DNA from: Streptococcus suis
Lineage (GTDB): Bacteria > Bacillota > Bacilli > Lactobacillales > Streptococcaceae
Direction of reading: 5' to 3'
DNA: 64,000 bases
Assembly (NCBI GenBank): GCA_029593465.1
Contig: JAKTNK010000009.1
Span: forward strand, 1 to 64,000
Below the pieces are notes generated by a model. That model was given only the letters and a program-made list of their open reading frames with translations. It did not search any database and was not told the origin of the DNA. This document shows, piece by piece, positions 10,504 to 19,088 of the stretch. Numbering within the stretch: the stretch's first letter is position 1; every line of letters starts with the position of its first letter. The translations under genes and the position numbers were made by a program.

Positions 10504-10947
10504 TTAACCAACATGATTCGAAAGTTCCTCTGCGAAACGCTCTAGATTGACGATATCATCATCATCGGCAGCTAAATCAACCTTGACCGACTCAGCCCCC
10601 TTAGTAGCACCTGTGAGTGCAAATTGCTTGTCAAAGTCATCTACGCAAGTGCAGAAGTCGTCATAAAAGGTATCCCCTGAACCAGCACAGCCATAGATTT
10701 TACCTGACAAATCTAGGTCCGCTAACTCTTCGTAGAAATCAACAATCTCATCTGGTAGCTCCCCATCGTCATAGGTGTAGGTCACAACGACACAGATATC
10801 CGCATCTTCAAAATCACTAGCTTCAACCATGGTACACTCATCCATTTCGACGGTGTGTCCAAGTTCCTCCAACTTATTGGTAATAATGTCTGCCAGTTCT
10901 TCGTTGTTTCCCGTCATACTCGCATAAACAACCTTCGCTAACGCCAT
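10504..10947 (-). CDS. Flavodoxin
   Basis: A 147-aa FMN-binding electron carrier. The phosphate-binding loop is 'YASMTGNNEELADI' at residues ~8-21, a variant of the T/SxTGNT motif. The isoalloxazine loops are 'TYTYDDGELPD' near 57 and 'GCAGSGDTFYDDFCTCVDDF' near 87. It is strongly acidic, as flavodoxins are. The ATG at 10947 follows GGAGG; a longer start at 10959 is too close to that site. A TACAAT -10 lies about 30 bp upstream, so the gene has its own short leader. It is divergent from the YghU-type gene. Confidence 0.92.
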   Translation of the reverse strand: MALAKVVYASMTGNNEELADIITNKLEELGHTVEMDECTMVEASDFEDADICVVVTYTYDDGELPDEIVDFYEELADLDLSGKIYGCAGSGDTFYDDFCTCVDDFDKQFALTGATKGAESVKVDLAADDDDIVNLERFAEELSNHVG

Positions 10948-11097
10948 AACTTCCTCCATGAACTTCTATGTAGTAGCTATTGTATCATATTTTTTTAGGT
11001 CGCCGCAAATCCATGTCATCATTGACAGGAAAAATCCTTGAAAAGCTGGTTGATTTTTGCTAGTCTTTAGTCATTGAGACTAAGGAGGTCTAGCATT

Positions 11098-11877
11098 ATG
11101 TCAGAGTATCACTTACCAACGGTTTGGAAAGCTCCCAAAGAGTTTGTCGGCTTAAATCGCCCAACTGCCGGCAGCCGTTTTAAACAAGAATTGCCAAAAG
11201 GTGAACAAGCGTTTCAGCTTTACTCTTTAGGAACGCCAAACGGAATCAAGGTCACTATCATGTTCGAGGAGTTAAAGGAACTTGGTTTTGACGTTAACTA
11301 TGATGTGTTCAAAATCGATATTAGTAAAGGTGATCAATTTGGTTCTGACTTTGTCGCAATCAACCCAAATTCCAAAATCCCTGCACTTCAAGATTTATCG
11401 GATGGTGAGGTGGTTAATGTTTTTGAATCAGCCAACATTTTGCTCTATCTAGCTGACAAATACCAGGCTTTGATGCCTTCCACACACCAAGGACGTACTC
11501 AGGTATTGAACTGGTTATTTTGGCAAACAGGCGCTGCACCTTTCTTGGGAGGTGGTTTTGGTCATTTCTTCCACTACGCACCTGAAAAAATTGAATACGC
11601 CATCGATCGCTACACCATGGAAGCCAAACGTCAACTGGATTTACTCAATCAAGAACTGGCTAAAAAAACTTATATAGCCGGTGATGAGTACTCCATTGCT
11701 GATATAGCTATTTGGTCTTGGTATGGTCGTTTAGTTGAAGGAAAGCTCTACGAAGGGTCCGATGTCTTTTTAGATGTCACCTCCTATCCAAACCTCGTGC
11801 AGTGGGCTGAAAAGATTGCGAAACGTCCTGCCGTTCAACGCGCTCTTGAAGTGGATTATAAGGCTTTAAATCCCTAA
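11098..11877 (+). CDS. YghU-like glutathione S-transferase family protein
   Basis: 259 aa with an N-terminal extension (MSEYHLPTVWKAPKEFVGLNRPTAG) typical of YghU/YfcG-type enzymes, a thioredoxin-like domain ('FQLYSLGTPNGIKVTIMFEEL' split over residues ~39-59) and an all-alpha GST C-terminal domain from about residue 130. E. coli YghU binds glutathione and has disulfide-bond oxidoreductase activity. 'SANILLYLADKY' matches the glutathione-site helix region. Whether this host makes or imports glutathione cannot be told from the window. The start is fixed by AAGGAGG at 11082. A terminator follows directly, so it is monocistronic. Confidence 0.85.
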   Translation: MSEYHLPTVWKAPKEFVGLNRPTAGSRFKQELPKGEQAFQLYSLGTPNGIKVTIMFEELKELGFDVNYDVFKIDISKGDQFGSDFVAINPNSKIPALQDLSDGEVVNVFESANILLYLADKYQALMPSTHQGRTQVLNWLFWQTGAAPFLGGGFGHFFHYAPEKIEYAIDRYTMEAKRQLDLLNQELAKKTYIAGDEYSIADIAIWSWYGRLVEGKLYEGSDVFLDVTSYPNLVQWAEKIAKRPAVQRALEVDYKALNP

Positions 11878-11888
11878 AATAGCTGAAT

Positions 11889-11916
11889 AGAATTGAGTTC
11901 GCCTACGCTCAATTCT
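11889..11916 (+). terminator. Terminator of the YghU-like gene
   Basis: AGAATTGAG (11889-11897) pairs with 11908-11916; 10-nt loop, then GTTT. It is close to the stop codon. Confidence 0.7.
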
Positions 11917-12178
11917 GTTTCCCTAATGTCGCGACCATTGAGGAAGGTGAACCCTTTTCTATAACGATTAACTTTGATGGGGTAAAAGGATTTGCTACCT
12001 GAAAAGTAATCACTTAGCCAAACAAGCACCCTCTCTTTTTAAACGACGTCAGCCTGCCTTAGTCAAACACATTTTTAGCGAAAAAACTTTAGGCATTGTT
12101 AGCAATAGCTTTACCTAGAATTTTGCCACCTACAACATCCCAGACCCTGATAGGATATTAAGAACAAAGGATACCTTA
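11917..12178 (+). other. Gene-free stretch, possible coding remnant
   Basis: There is no intact gene here. Two open stretches in different frames look protein-like but have no start. 11919-12002 reads FPNVATIEEGEPFSITINFD and a few more residues before TGA. 11996-12118 is open for 40 codons in another frame, hits TAG, then continues open to 12178. This could be the decayed end of an old gene or chance, and I assign no family. Confidence 0.25.
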
Positions 12179-12180
12179 GC

Positions 12181-13140
12181 ATGTTTTATCATATTTTAGA
12201 AACGATTCGAAACTATAAGACCATCATCATTCATCGCCATCAGAATCCAGATCCAGATGCGCTAGGCTCACAGTTAGGATTGCGTGAGCTATTACGGTAT
12301 CATTTCCCAGATAAGGTCATTTTAGCGACTGGCTTTAATGAACCAAGCCTCTCTTGGATGGGGAAGAGCGATGACGTCGCAGACGAAGCCTATCAAGGAG
12401 CACTCGTGATTGTGACAGATACGGCAAATCAACCGCGTATTGACGACGATCGTTATCAGCAAGGAGATTTTCTCATCAAGATTGACCATCATCCCAACGA
12501 AGATGTTTACGGTGATATTTGTTATGTTGATACAAGTGCTTCTAGCGCTAGTGAAATCATTACTGATTTTGCAGTGACAACCAATCTGAAACTGCCTAAA
12601 GAATCCGCTCGCTTGCTCTACGCTGGTATTGTTGGAGATACTGGTCGTTTCTTATACCCATCTACAACAGCTAAAACCTTCCGTTTAGCTGCTGAACTCC
12701 GAGAGTTTGATCTCGATTTCGCTGCCATCGCTCGTCAGATGGATTCTTTCCCCTTAAAAATTGCCCGATTACAAAGCTATGTCCTAGACAATCTCATCAT
12801 CTCTGAAAACGGAGCAGCACGTGTCACACTAACCCAAGAGACTCTCAGACACTACCAAGTTACCGAAGCAGAAAGCTCTGCTATTGTTGGTCTCCCTGGA
12901 AAAATAGACAGCGTTAAAGCCTGGGCTATTTTCGTCCAGCAAGCTGAACACCAAACATATCGCGTTCGGCTGCGCAGCAAAGATACCATCATCAATACCA
13001 TTGCTCAAAAACATGACGGTGGGGGGCATCCATTTGCCAGTGGGGCTAATTCGGATAGTTTGGCTGAAAACGACCAAATTTTCCAAGAACTCATTGCAGC
13101 CATAGACCATAAGGAGAACTTCCATGCGACTGATGAATAA
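12181..13140 (+). CDS. DHH/DHHA1 phosphoesterase, NrnA/Pde2 type
   Basis: 319 aa. The N-terminal DHH domain has 'IHRHQNPDPDALGSQLGL' at residues ~17-34, 'VTDTANQ' near 78 and the diagnostic 'KIDHHPNED' with DHH at 102-104. The C-terminal DHHA1 domain carries 'HDGGGHPFASGAN' near 277-289. These are the Mn-binding and substrate motifs of nanoRNases and pAp phosphatases. The standalone streptococcal homologue Pde2 also cleaves pApA, the intermediate of c-di-AMP breakdown. No PAS/GGDEF region is present, so it is not GdpP. An AAAGGA site is nine bases before ATG 12181. It overlaps the next gene by 17 bp, suggesting coupling. Confidence 0.88.
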   Translation: MFYHILETIRNYKTIIIHRHQNPDPDALGSQLGLRELLRYHFPDKVILATGFNEPSLSWMGKSDDVADEAYQGALVIVTDTANQPRIDDDRYQQGDFLIKIDHHPNEDVYGDICYVDTSASSASEIITDFAVTTNLKLPKESARLLYAGIVGDTGRFLYPSTTAKTFRLAAELREFDLDFAAIARQMDSFPLKIARLQSYVLDNLIISENGAARVTLTQETLRHYQVTEAESSAIVGLPGKIDSVKAWAIFVQQAEHQTYRVRLRSKDTIINTIAQKHDGGGHPFASGANSDSLAENDQIFQELIAAIDHKENFHATDE

Positions 13141-13567
13141 GCTACTGAATAACGAGGTCCTAGCCTACCTCATCTTCGGGGTCTTAACCACTTTAGTCTA
13201 TATCGTTACAAGAACCGCACTGTTTACAATAACCAATCAAGCTACCTCATCTGCCGTTGTTGCTAATGTTGTCGCCATTCTCTTTGCCTTTGTTACCAAT
13301 GACACCATCGTATTCAAGCAAGAGAGACAGGGCTGGTTCAAACGCCTCATCTCCTTTATCGGCGCTCGTCTGTTCACATTGGCTCTTGATTTACTCTTAG
13401 CAGTCCTACTCGTTGAGCAATACCCTGGTATTATCGGCCAGTTTGTCAATGATAACCTTAAGCAAGTTAATTTCATCGAAACGCTAATCGCTCAAATACT
13501 TATTATTGTTGCTAACTATGCTATTAGCAAATGGCTTGTGTTTCGAAATCAAAAAAGAGTTGACTGA
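13124..13567 (+). CDS. GtrA-family membrane protein
   Basis: 147 aa with four predicted membrane helices: roughly 11-32, 37-58, 78-98 and 115-137. The pattern 'NNEVLAYLIFGVLTTLVYIV' at the N-terminus and 'ALDLLLAVLLVE' fit the GtrA/DPMS (PF04138) family. Members are thought to flip or help transfer lipid-linked sugars for surface polysaccharide modification; no glycosyltransferase partner is adjacent here. The start at 13124 has AAGGAG inside the end of the preceding phosphoesterase gene, so the two are probably cotranscribed. Confidence 0.85.
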   Translation: MRLMNKLLNNEVLAYLIFGVLTTLVYIVTRTALFTITNQATSSAVVANVVAILFAFVTNDTIVFKQERQGWFKRLISFIGARLFTLALDLLLAVLLVEQYPGIIGQFVNDNLKQVNFIETLIAQILIIVANYAISKWLVFRNQKRVD

Positions 13568-13677
13568 GAACTCTATATCTTCTAACAGTATAAGGCTTTT
13601 TCAGCTCTTCTTAAGAGTGTTTATCTGTTATAAACAAACCCCCTTTCAAGAAAGCTTGAAAGCCTTATTATTAACCT

Positions 13678-13711
13678 AAAATAAGAGACGGCACCTACCG
13701 TCTCTTATTTC
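13678..13711. terminator. Terminator between gtrA-like gene and yihY-like gene
   Basis: AAATAAGAGACGG pairs with CCGTCTCTTATTT, 6-nt loop; usable from both sides. Upstream, 13568-13677 also holds an 8-bp hairpin CTTTCAAG/CTTGAAAG and long-range arms AAGGCTTT/AAAGCCTT. Confidence 0.85.
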
Positions 13712-13755
13712 GTTTTCTGCTGAATAACATCAATAATTATAACAACATTAAGGAC

Positions 13756-14682
13756 TTAGTCCTCTGATTGTTTGGAATCGTCCTTGGTCAACTTTTGCTT
13801 TATAAAGTTAATCACATTACCGTCTCTCGTTTCAAACTTGTTCATGTATTTTTTCTGGTAAGAAGCATTTAGGATAGCTCCAAAGATGATAACTTTTGCA
13901 AAAACCGTAAACCAAAGCATAATGGCTAAGATGGTAATTGAGCCAAACATCCTTAGATTATCCAGGCGATTCATCATCGATGTCACATAGCGACCAAAAA
14001 GATTGGTCATGGTCATGAAAACAAAGGCTGTAAAAATAGTCCCCGGCATAATATAGCGAATTTTTCGAATGTGAACATTTGGCAAAATATAATACAAAAT
14101 GGCTAAAGCAATGAAAAATACCAGAGCAGTGACTGGCTGGGTTACGTTTAAGAGCAACTCAAACAGCTGAGGATCAAATGGATAGTTAAGGTAAACCAAC
14201 TCCAAGACAGCCTTACCAAATGTTGATATTAGAATAGCTATCGCCAAAAAGAAAATAACAACAAGGCTTGATGCAAACCCTATCAGATAACCTACGACAA
14301 TATCGCGATGATCTTGAACACCATAGGCTTTATTGATGGACATCTGTAAAAAAGTCATGCTTCGTGACATGGTCCACAAGCCCGTCACAACAGAAAGCCA
14401 AACCAAGCCTGTATTAGGTTTGTTGAAAATGTTGATAACGATCACAGAGGTCGTTCCATATAATTCTTTGGGAAGATTCTCTTGTAAAAAAATGAGAATC
14501 TGGTCCGTATTGATATGGATATAGGGAAAAATATTAGCCAGTAACACAAAAAACGGGAAAATTGTCAATAAGAGATAGTAGGCAACTGCGATACTTGATA
14601 AATCTATCTCAGCAGTTCGAAAGAACTGGATGAAATATTTGACAAAATCACTAGATGTCACTTTGGAAATGATTTTTTTCAC
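13756..14682 (-). CDS. YihY/BrkB-family inner-membrane protein
   Basis: 308 aa with six membrane helices in the YihY/virulence-factor BrkB pattern: 'IAVAYYLLLTIFPFFVLLA' near 32, 'LVWLSVVTGLWTMSRSM' near 92, and the last helix near 260. Old names (RNase BN, t-RNA processing) are not supported; the family's function is unknown. The tail is hydrophilic. The start is GTG at 14682, 12 bases after the map stop, so it is likely the distal gene of a map operon. Confidence 0.85.
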   Translation of the reverse strand: MKKIISKVTSSDFVKYFIQFFRTAEIDLSSIAVAYYLLLTIFPFFVLLANIFPYIHINTDQILIFLQENLPKELYGTTSVIVINIFNKPNTGLVWLSVVTGLWTMSRSMTFLQMSINKAYGVQDHRDIVVGYLIGFASSLVVIFFLAIAILISTFGKAVLELVYLNYPFDPQLFELLLNVTQPVTALVFFIALAILYYILPNVHIRKIRYIMPGTIFTAFVFMTMTNLFGRYVTSMMNRLDNLRMFGSITILAIMLWFTVFAKVIIFGAILNASYQKKYMNKFETRDGNVINFIKQKLTKDDSKQSED

Positions 14683-14693
14683 GACAAATTTCT

Positions 14694-15554
14694 CTAATAA
14701 GTCCCTTCTTCACCTTGGCTTGTTAAGATAACAGGACCATCTTTTGTAATCACAAACTGGTGCTCATATTGACAAGAGAAGCCTCCATCAAGTGTTTTAT
14801 GAGCCCATCCTGTCTTCATGTCCGTATCAATTTCCCAAGTTCCTGTATTGATCATTGGCTCAATCGTCAAAACCATCCCCTCTTTAAGACGCAAGCCCTT
14901 ACCCGCTACCCCATAATGAGGGACATTTGGCGCCTCATGCATGGTTGGCCCCACACCGTGACCTACTAAGTCACGAACAACACCATAACCATGACTTTCA
15001 GCGTATTCTTGAATTGCCGCACCGATATCGCCAATACGATTGCCCACAACAGCTTTCTCAATGCCAAGGTACAAGGCTTCTTTGGTGACATCCATGAGTT
15101 TTTGAACTTCTTCTGGGACCTCTCCTACTGCATAAGCCCAGCAAGAATCTGCCAAACCACCCGTATAAGATTCGGTATATTGTTTCATTTCGGCCACATT
15201 ATCGAAATTGAGTTTTGAGACATCGACAACTGACTTGTCCAAGGGTTCGCTCAGCACCATATCAACCTTTAGCAAATCACCGTCTTTTAAAATGTAATGA
15301 CGTGGAAAAGCATGAGCAACTTCGTCATTTAGACTGCAACAAGTCGCATAAGGGTAATCCATCAAGTGGCCGTCAACACCAATTTGTAAGGGAAGGACAT
15401 TTGCCTCTTTGCAACGACGACGCACATAGGCTTCAACTTCCCACATATCTACTCCAGGCTTGATAATATCTCGTAAGCCGATGTGAATACTGGCTAAAAA
15501 GTCTCCTGCTCGATCCATCGCTTCGATTTCACGCGCTGATTTTAAGGTTATCAT
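14694..15554 (-). CDS. map: Methionine aminopeptidase
   Basis: Removes the initiator methionine from nascent proteins. The 286-aa type I enzyme has the pita-bread metal ligands: 'LLKVDMVL' with the first Asp region near residue 95 (a streptococcal insertion follows it), 'GHGVGPTMHEAPNVPHYG' (His) near 200, 'GMVLTIEPMINTG' (Glu) near 236 and 'QYEHQFVIT' (Glu) near 268. Streptococcal Map is known to carry an extra loop between metal Asp residues, and the acidic/Tyr-rich run at ~120-150 fits it. The ATG at 15554 follows AGGAG. It lies between spxR and the yihY-like gene with short gaps. Confidence 0.95.
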   Translation of the reverse strand: MITLKSAREIEAMDRAGDFLASIHIGLRDIIKPGVDMWEVEAYVRRRCKEANVLPLQIGVDGHLMDYPYATCCSLNDEVAHAFPRHYILKDGDLLKVDMVLSEPLDKSVVDVSKLNFDNVAEMKQYTESYTGGLADSCWAYAVGEVPEEVQKLMDVTKEALYLGIEKAVVGNRIGDIGAAIQEYAESHGYGVVRDLVGHGVGPTMHEAPNVPHYGVAGKGLRLKEGMVLTIEPMINTGTWEIDTDMKTGWAHKTLDGGFSCQYEHQFVITKDGPVILTSQGEEGTY

Positions 15555-15577
15555 TGATTGTTTCTCCTACTGATTTG

Positions 15578-16864
15578 TTAATTCATCTTAATTGTCATAA
15601 GGGCCTTGGCAACAAGGTCATCGGCTGATGTGACATCAATATCTAATGTCAAGCTACGACGACTTTCTGAAATAATCCTCGGTTTGAGGGTTAACACATC
15701 ATCAATTTGCAAAGCCTGTAAAAAGTATATCATCATTTGCTCGATAATGATATTCTTTTGGTGCCTCTTGCTCAGAAGAGATAGAGCTGCTTCTTTCAGA
15801 ACCTCCGTCAAAACGCCGTAAGCTAGGCTATCTGAATGATCAATCATATGAGGTTCAACCAAAAATTGAAAGCGACCATCTTTCAAAGGTTCCAAATTGG
15901 ATACAAACTGCTCACTATAGCTATGCAGATGCGTTCGCGACAGATTTTTCAAAGTTTCCATAACATGCCTGCGCGTCACCACTCCTAAAAAATGTTTTGA
16001 CTTATCAACGACAGGCAACATGTCAAAGTCTTCAAAAACCATCTTTTGACTAACCGTTGCCAAACTGATATTCGGCTGCGTTGTTACCGGTGTTTTCGCC
16101 ATCACTTTACGGATCTGCAAAGTTTGGTCTTTACCAATAACATCGCGCATACTGACAATACCAACAACACGATTTTTGCTATCCACAACTGGAAAACGCA
16201 CATGATTTGTTTGCTTAACCAGTTCATGATAAGCTGAGACAAGCTCCGTATCTGTTAAGACACCATAGTCCTCTTTTGATAAATAGATTTGTGCAACCGT
16301 TTTGATATCGGTTTTTATCTTAACGTTTGAGATAGCCTTGTTGATGAGGGAAGCAACACTAAAGGTATCATAAGTGGTAACCATCACTGGAATACCGAGC
16401 TCGTCAGCCCTTTGTCTAATCCTCTCTGAAACAGAGAAACCACCTGTTACTAAAATCGCATTTTCATGTTCCAAAGCTAGTAATTGAATATCATCACGAT
16501 CACCAACAATGAGGAGTCCCCCCGAATGCAAATAATCCAGAATGTGTTCGCGAGTCATGGCACCGATTGAGAATTTACTAAACTCTTGCGATAGACCCGT
16601 TCGACCGGCAACTACCTCTGAGTCGCTGATGCGTGCAATTTCTGCAAAAGTTAGGCGTTCAAGATTGATTTTTTTCTTGTTTTCAACGCGGACCGTACCA
16701 CTGCGTGGTCTTGTTTCAACGATGCCTCTATTTTCTGCTTCCTTAATAGCACGATAGGCAGTCCCATCGCTGACCTTGAGATGATTGGAAATACTACGAA
16801 CACTAACCCGTTTACCAATCCTCAAATTCTCTAAATAATCCAGAATGTCTTGGTGTTTACTCAT
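15578..16864 (-). CDS. spxR: CBS-HotDog transcription factor SpxR
   Basis: 428 aa with the SpxR order: an N-terminal helix-turn-helix ('VSVRSISNHLKVSDGTAYRA', residues ~19-38), a DRTGG-type domain (~70-185), two CBS motifs (~195-310, 'VVDSKNRVVGIVSMRDVIG' and 'PVVDKSKHFLGVVTRRHVM') and a C-terminal HotDog domain (~320-428). In pneumococcus SpxR activates spxB and virulence genes in response to a nucleotide or CoA-linked signal. I start it at ATG 16864 (MSKHQDILDYL), with GAGGA nine bases before. It overlaps the acetyltransferase by 8 bp, so they are coupled. Confidence 0.88.
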   Translation of the reverse strand: MSKHQDILDYLENLRIGKRVSVRSISNHLKVSDGTAYRAIKEAENRGIVETRPRSGTVRVENKKKINLERLTFAEIARISDSEVVAGRTGLSQEFSKFSIGAMTREHILDYLHSGGLLIVGDRDDIQLLALEHENAILVTGGFSVSERIRQRADELGIPVMVTTYDTFSVASLINKAISNVKIKTDIKTVAQIYLSKEDYGVLTDTELVSAYHELVKQTNHVRFPVVDSKNRVVGIVSMRDVIGKDQTLQIRKVMAKTPVTTQPNISLATVSQKMVFEDFDMLPVVDKSKHFLGVVTRRHVMETLKNLSRTHLHSYSEQFVSNLEPLKDGRFQFLVEPHMIDHSDSLAYGVLTEVLKEAALSLLSKRHQKNIIIEQMMIYFLQALQIDDVLTLKPRIISESRRSLTLDIDVTSADDLVAKALMTIKMN

Positions 16865-17411
16865 AACGATAATCCTCAATGCGCAACTCTAGACGACTGT
16901 ATCGCCTCATCTTATGCGTGTAGCGATCGCTCCCTTTGAAACGCTCTTTAAGTGTGAAATGACAGGCTTCTGCTAGGGCTCGACTAGCCACATTCTCCTC
17001 ATGCACAATTACCTGAAGAGAGGTCATGCCAAACTCTTGAAAACAAAGAAAGGTCAGCGTTTTGAGACTTTCTGTCATGAAGCCCTGTTGCCAATCGGCT
17101 TCCGCTAAAAAATAGCCTATCTCGGCAGACCGACGATGCTCATTGTAGTTTTCTAGGCGAATGGCACCAATCACCTTACCGCTAGCCTTATCCACAATCG
17201 CCCATTTACCTAAAGGCTCACTCATAAAAGCAGTAACCAACAAGGTAGCAGCTTCTTCATGGGTCTGATAACCAGGATGAATGAAAGTCATCACCTTGGG
17301 ATTGAGAACAATTTCGGCAAAATCCTCTAAATCATCAAAGGCAAACGGACGCAGTAACAATCGCTCTGTTTCAACAGTCGCAAATTTTGCTAACTTTACC
17401 CTTATCAACAT
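16857..17411 (-). CDS. GNAT acetyltransferase, RimJ/RimL-like
   Basis: 184 aa. 'ETERLLLRPFAFDDLEDFAEIV' (split over residues ~14-35) and the acetyl-CoA-site region 'RRSAEIGYFLAEADWQQGFMTE' (~95-116) match the RimJ/RimL branch of GNAT enzymes, which acetylate protein N-termini or small amines. The substrate is unknown. The ATG at 17411 has no ribosome binding site: the TATAAT -10 (17418-17423) ends six bases before it, so the mRNA should begin on the start codon. A 15-bp palindrome lies in the promoter spacer. Its 3' end overlaps spxR by 8 bp, and spxR is followed by map. Confidence 0.82.
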   Translation of the reverse strand: MLIRVKLAKFATVETERLLLRPFAFDDLEDFAEIVLNPKVMTFIHPGYQTHEEAATLLVTAFMSEPLGKWAIVDKASGKVIGAIRLENYNEHRRSAEIGYFLAEADWQQGFMTESLKTLTFLCFQEFGMTSLQVIVHEENVASRALAEACHFTLKERFKGSDRYTHKMRRYSRLELRIEDYRYE

Positions 17412-17417
17412 ATTAAA

Positions 17418-17442
17418 ATTATAGCATAACAGTTAAACTGTT
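17418..17442 (-). promoter_or_regulatory. Leaderless promoter with palindrome before the GNAT gene
   Basis: Extended -10 TGCTATAAT (TATAAT at 17418-17423) six bases from the ATG. A perfect inverted repeat AACAGTT-A-AACTGTT (17428-17442) occupies the spacer, where a repressor could block RNA polymerase. The -35 is weak. Confidence 0.6.
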
Positions 17443-17534
17443 GCTATATCAGATTATCAGGTAAACTTAAAAAACCATTCTATGACTAATGAAAACACCT
17501 CCTTCATCCCGACCACCTTAAGTTTAAGTTAGTC

Positions 17535-17560
17535 AAAAAGCTGGGACAATTAGCCCAGCT
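17535..17560 (-). terminator. Terminator of murA
   Basis: AGCTGGG (17539-17545) pairs with 17554-17560, 8-nt loop, T5 on the minus strand, directly after the murA stop. Confidence 0.85.
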
Positions 17561-17565
17561 GTTGC

Positions 17566-18828
17566 TTATTCTTCTACTAATGTAATATCGGCCCCTAGCG
17601 CACCTAATTTCTCAATAATATTAGAATAACCACGGAGGATAAATTCAATATTGGAAATCTCTGTACGCCCCTCAGCCATCAAACCTGCTATCACAAGAGC
17701 CGCTCCTGCGCGCAAATCAGTCGCCTTGACATCCGCACCCACTAGCTGGTTGGGACCGTCATAAACGATTTGGCTACCAACAACTGATACCTGAGCGCCC
17801 ATACGCGCTAACTCAGGAACATGGTTAACACGCTTTTCATAAATCGTATCAACAATGGTTCCGCGACCTTCTGTTGTTAACAATAATGGGGTTAAGGGTT
17901 GTTGCAAATCAGTCGCAAAACCAGGATAAGGAGACGTTTTTAAGGAAATAGACTTTAACGGGCCCTGCTTTTCAACAAAAATAGCATCTTCTTCAACCGT
18001 CATACGAACGCCCATTTCGTCTAGTTTAGCGATAAATGACTCTAAATGTTCGTATAAGACGTTAGTGATTTTAACCCCCTGACCTGCTGCCGCTGCAAGA
18101 GCAATATAGGTACCTGCCTCAATGCGATCTGGAATAACCTGATGACGCGTACCGTTAAGCTGTTCGACACCATCGATAGTAATCACATCTGTACCAGCAC
18201 CTCGAACGCGAGCTCCCATATTGTTTAAGAGGGTTGCCACATCGATAATCTCCGGCTCACGAGCAGCGTTTTCAATCACTGTACGACCTTGAGATTTGAC
18301 CGCAGCCAGCATGGTATTGATTGTCGCACCAACGGTAACTGTGTCAAAGTAGATATGACTACCACGAAGTCTAGCACCCTGAGGCGTCGCTAACCGCATG
18401 GAGTCACCTTCATAGGAAACGCTGGCTCCCATGGCCTCAAAGGCTTTCAAATGCAAATCAATCGGACGTGGTCCTAAATCACAACCACCCGGCAAACCTA
18501 CCGTTGCTTCTCCAAAACGCCCTAATAAACTACCGTAAAAGTAGTACGATGCTCGAAGACTATTGATTTTGCCATAAGGCATGGGAATATTTTGAACCCC
18601 ACGTGGATCAATCTCCAAAACATCCTCATGTCGATTGACCTTAGCTCCCATGATTTCCATGATTTCCACAAGACTATCCACATCTGAAATAGCAGGAACA
18701 CCATCTAAAATCACGATATCATCTGCCAAAATAATCGCTGGAATCAGTGCCACAACACTATTTTTAGCGCCTGAAACAGCCACTTCACCTGTCAGAGGTT
18801 TTCCACCATTAATAACAATTTTACGCAT
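17566..18828 (-). CDS. murA: UDP-N-acetylglucosamine 1-carboxyvinyltransferase
   Basis: Catalyses the first committed step of peptidoglycan synthesis, transfer of enolpyruvate to UDP-GlcNAc; it is the target of fosfomycin. Full length at 420 aa. Conserved features: '[12 protein letters not shown]' with the substrate-contacting Lys-Asn near 21, '[18 protein letters not shown]', the active-site Cys in '[20 protein letters not shown]' near 118, '[11 protein letters not shown]', '[16 protein letters not shown]' and the C-terminal '[18 protein letters not shown]'. Streptococci carry two paralogues (MurA and MurZ); which of them this is cannot be fixed without the second copy, so the symbol is generic. 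The ribosome binding site is weak (GAAAG). Monocistronic. Confidence 0.95.
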   Translation of the reverse strand: MRKIVINGGKPLTGEVAVSGAKNSVVALIPAIILADDIVILDGVPAISDVDSLVEIMEIMGAKVNRHEDVLEIDPRGVQNIPMPYGKINSLRASYYFYGSLLGRFGEATVGLPGGCDLGPRPIDLHLKAFEAMGASVSYEGDSMRLATPQGARLRGSHIYFDTVTVGATINTMLAAVKSQGRTVIENAAREPEIIDVATLLNNMGARVRGAGTDVITIDGVEQLNGTRHQVIPDRIEAGTYIALAAAAGQGVKITNVLYEHLESFIAKLDEMGVRMTVEEDAIFVEKQGPLKSISLKTSPYPGFATDLQQPLTPLLLTTEGRGTIVDTIYEKRVNHVPELARMGAQVSVVGSQIVYDGPNQLVGADVKATDLRAGAALVIAGLMAEGRTEISNIEFILRGYSNIIEKLGALGADITLVEE

Positions 18829-18961
18829 AAACTAATACTTTCTTCATCAATACATGTAATCAACTCACCTATTCTATCATACTTTTGCCCTACTGCCAAA
18901 TACAACTATCCGTAGAAGGACAATTTTCGAGTAATGCTTTTTAAGCTATTAACTGATAACT

Positions 18962-19006
18962 AAAAAACTCTTAGAAAGGTGTTTCACACAAGACTTCTAA
19001 GAGTTT
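18962..19006 (-). terminator. Terminator of metK
   Basis: A 12-bp stem (18965-18976 with 18995-19006), 18-nt loop and T6 on the minus strand. It comes after the small ORF at 19014-19088. The rest of the 18829-19084 interval holds the murA leader. Confidence 0.85.
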
Positions 19007-19013
19007 CTTTTAG

Positions 19014-19088
19014 TTATGATGACTTTTTACAACTGGGGCACATCTGAAAAAGAGGACCTTCTTCTTGAGTCTGATGAGGCTTAATCAC
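19014..19088 (-). CDS. Possible 24-aa CxxC micro-ORF overlapping metK
   Basis: A GTG start whose last two bases lie in the metK stop (GTGA overlap), with GAGG seven bases upstream, then 24 codons ending MCPSCKKSS and a TAA just before the metK terminator. The CPSC pair is zinc-ribbon-like. It could be a translationally coupled micropeptide. It could also be the fossil of a longer metK C-terminus or chance, and no family is recognised. Confidence 0.3.
   Translation of the reverse strand: MIKPHQTQEEGPLFQMCPSCKKSS

Noticed and set aside
13756-14682. YihY-like protein as ribonuclease BN
   Set aside because: This old annotation of the family was withdrawn; the protein is a six-helix membrane protein without nuclease motifs.
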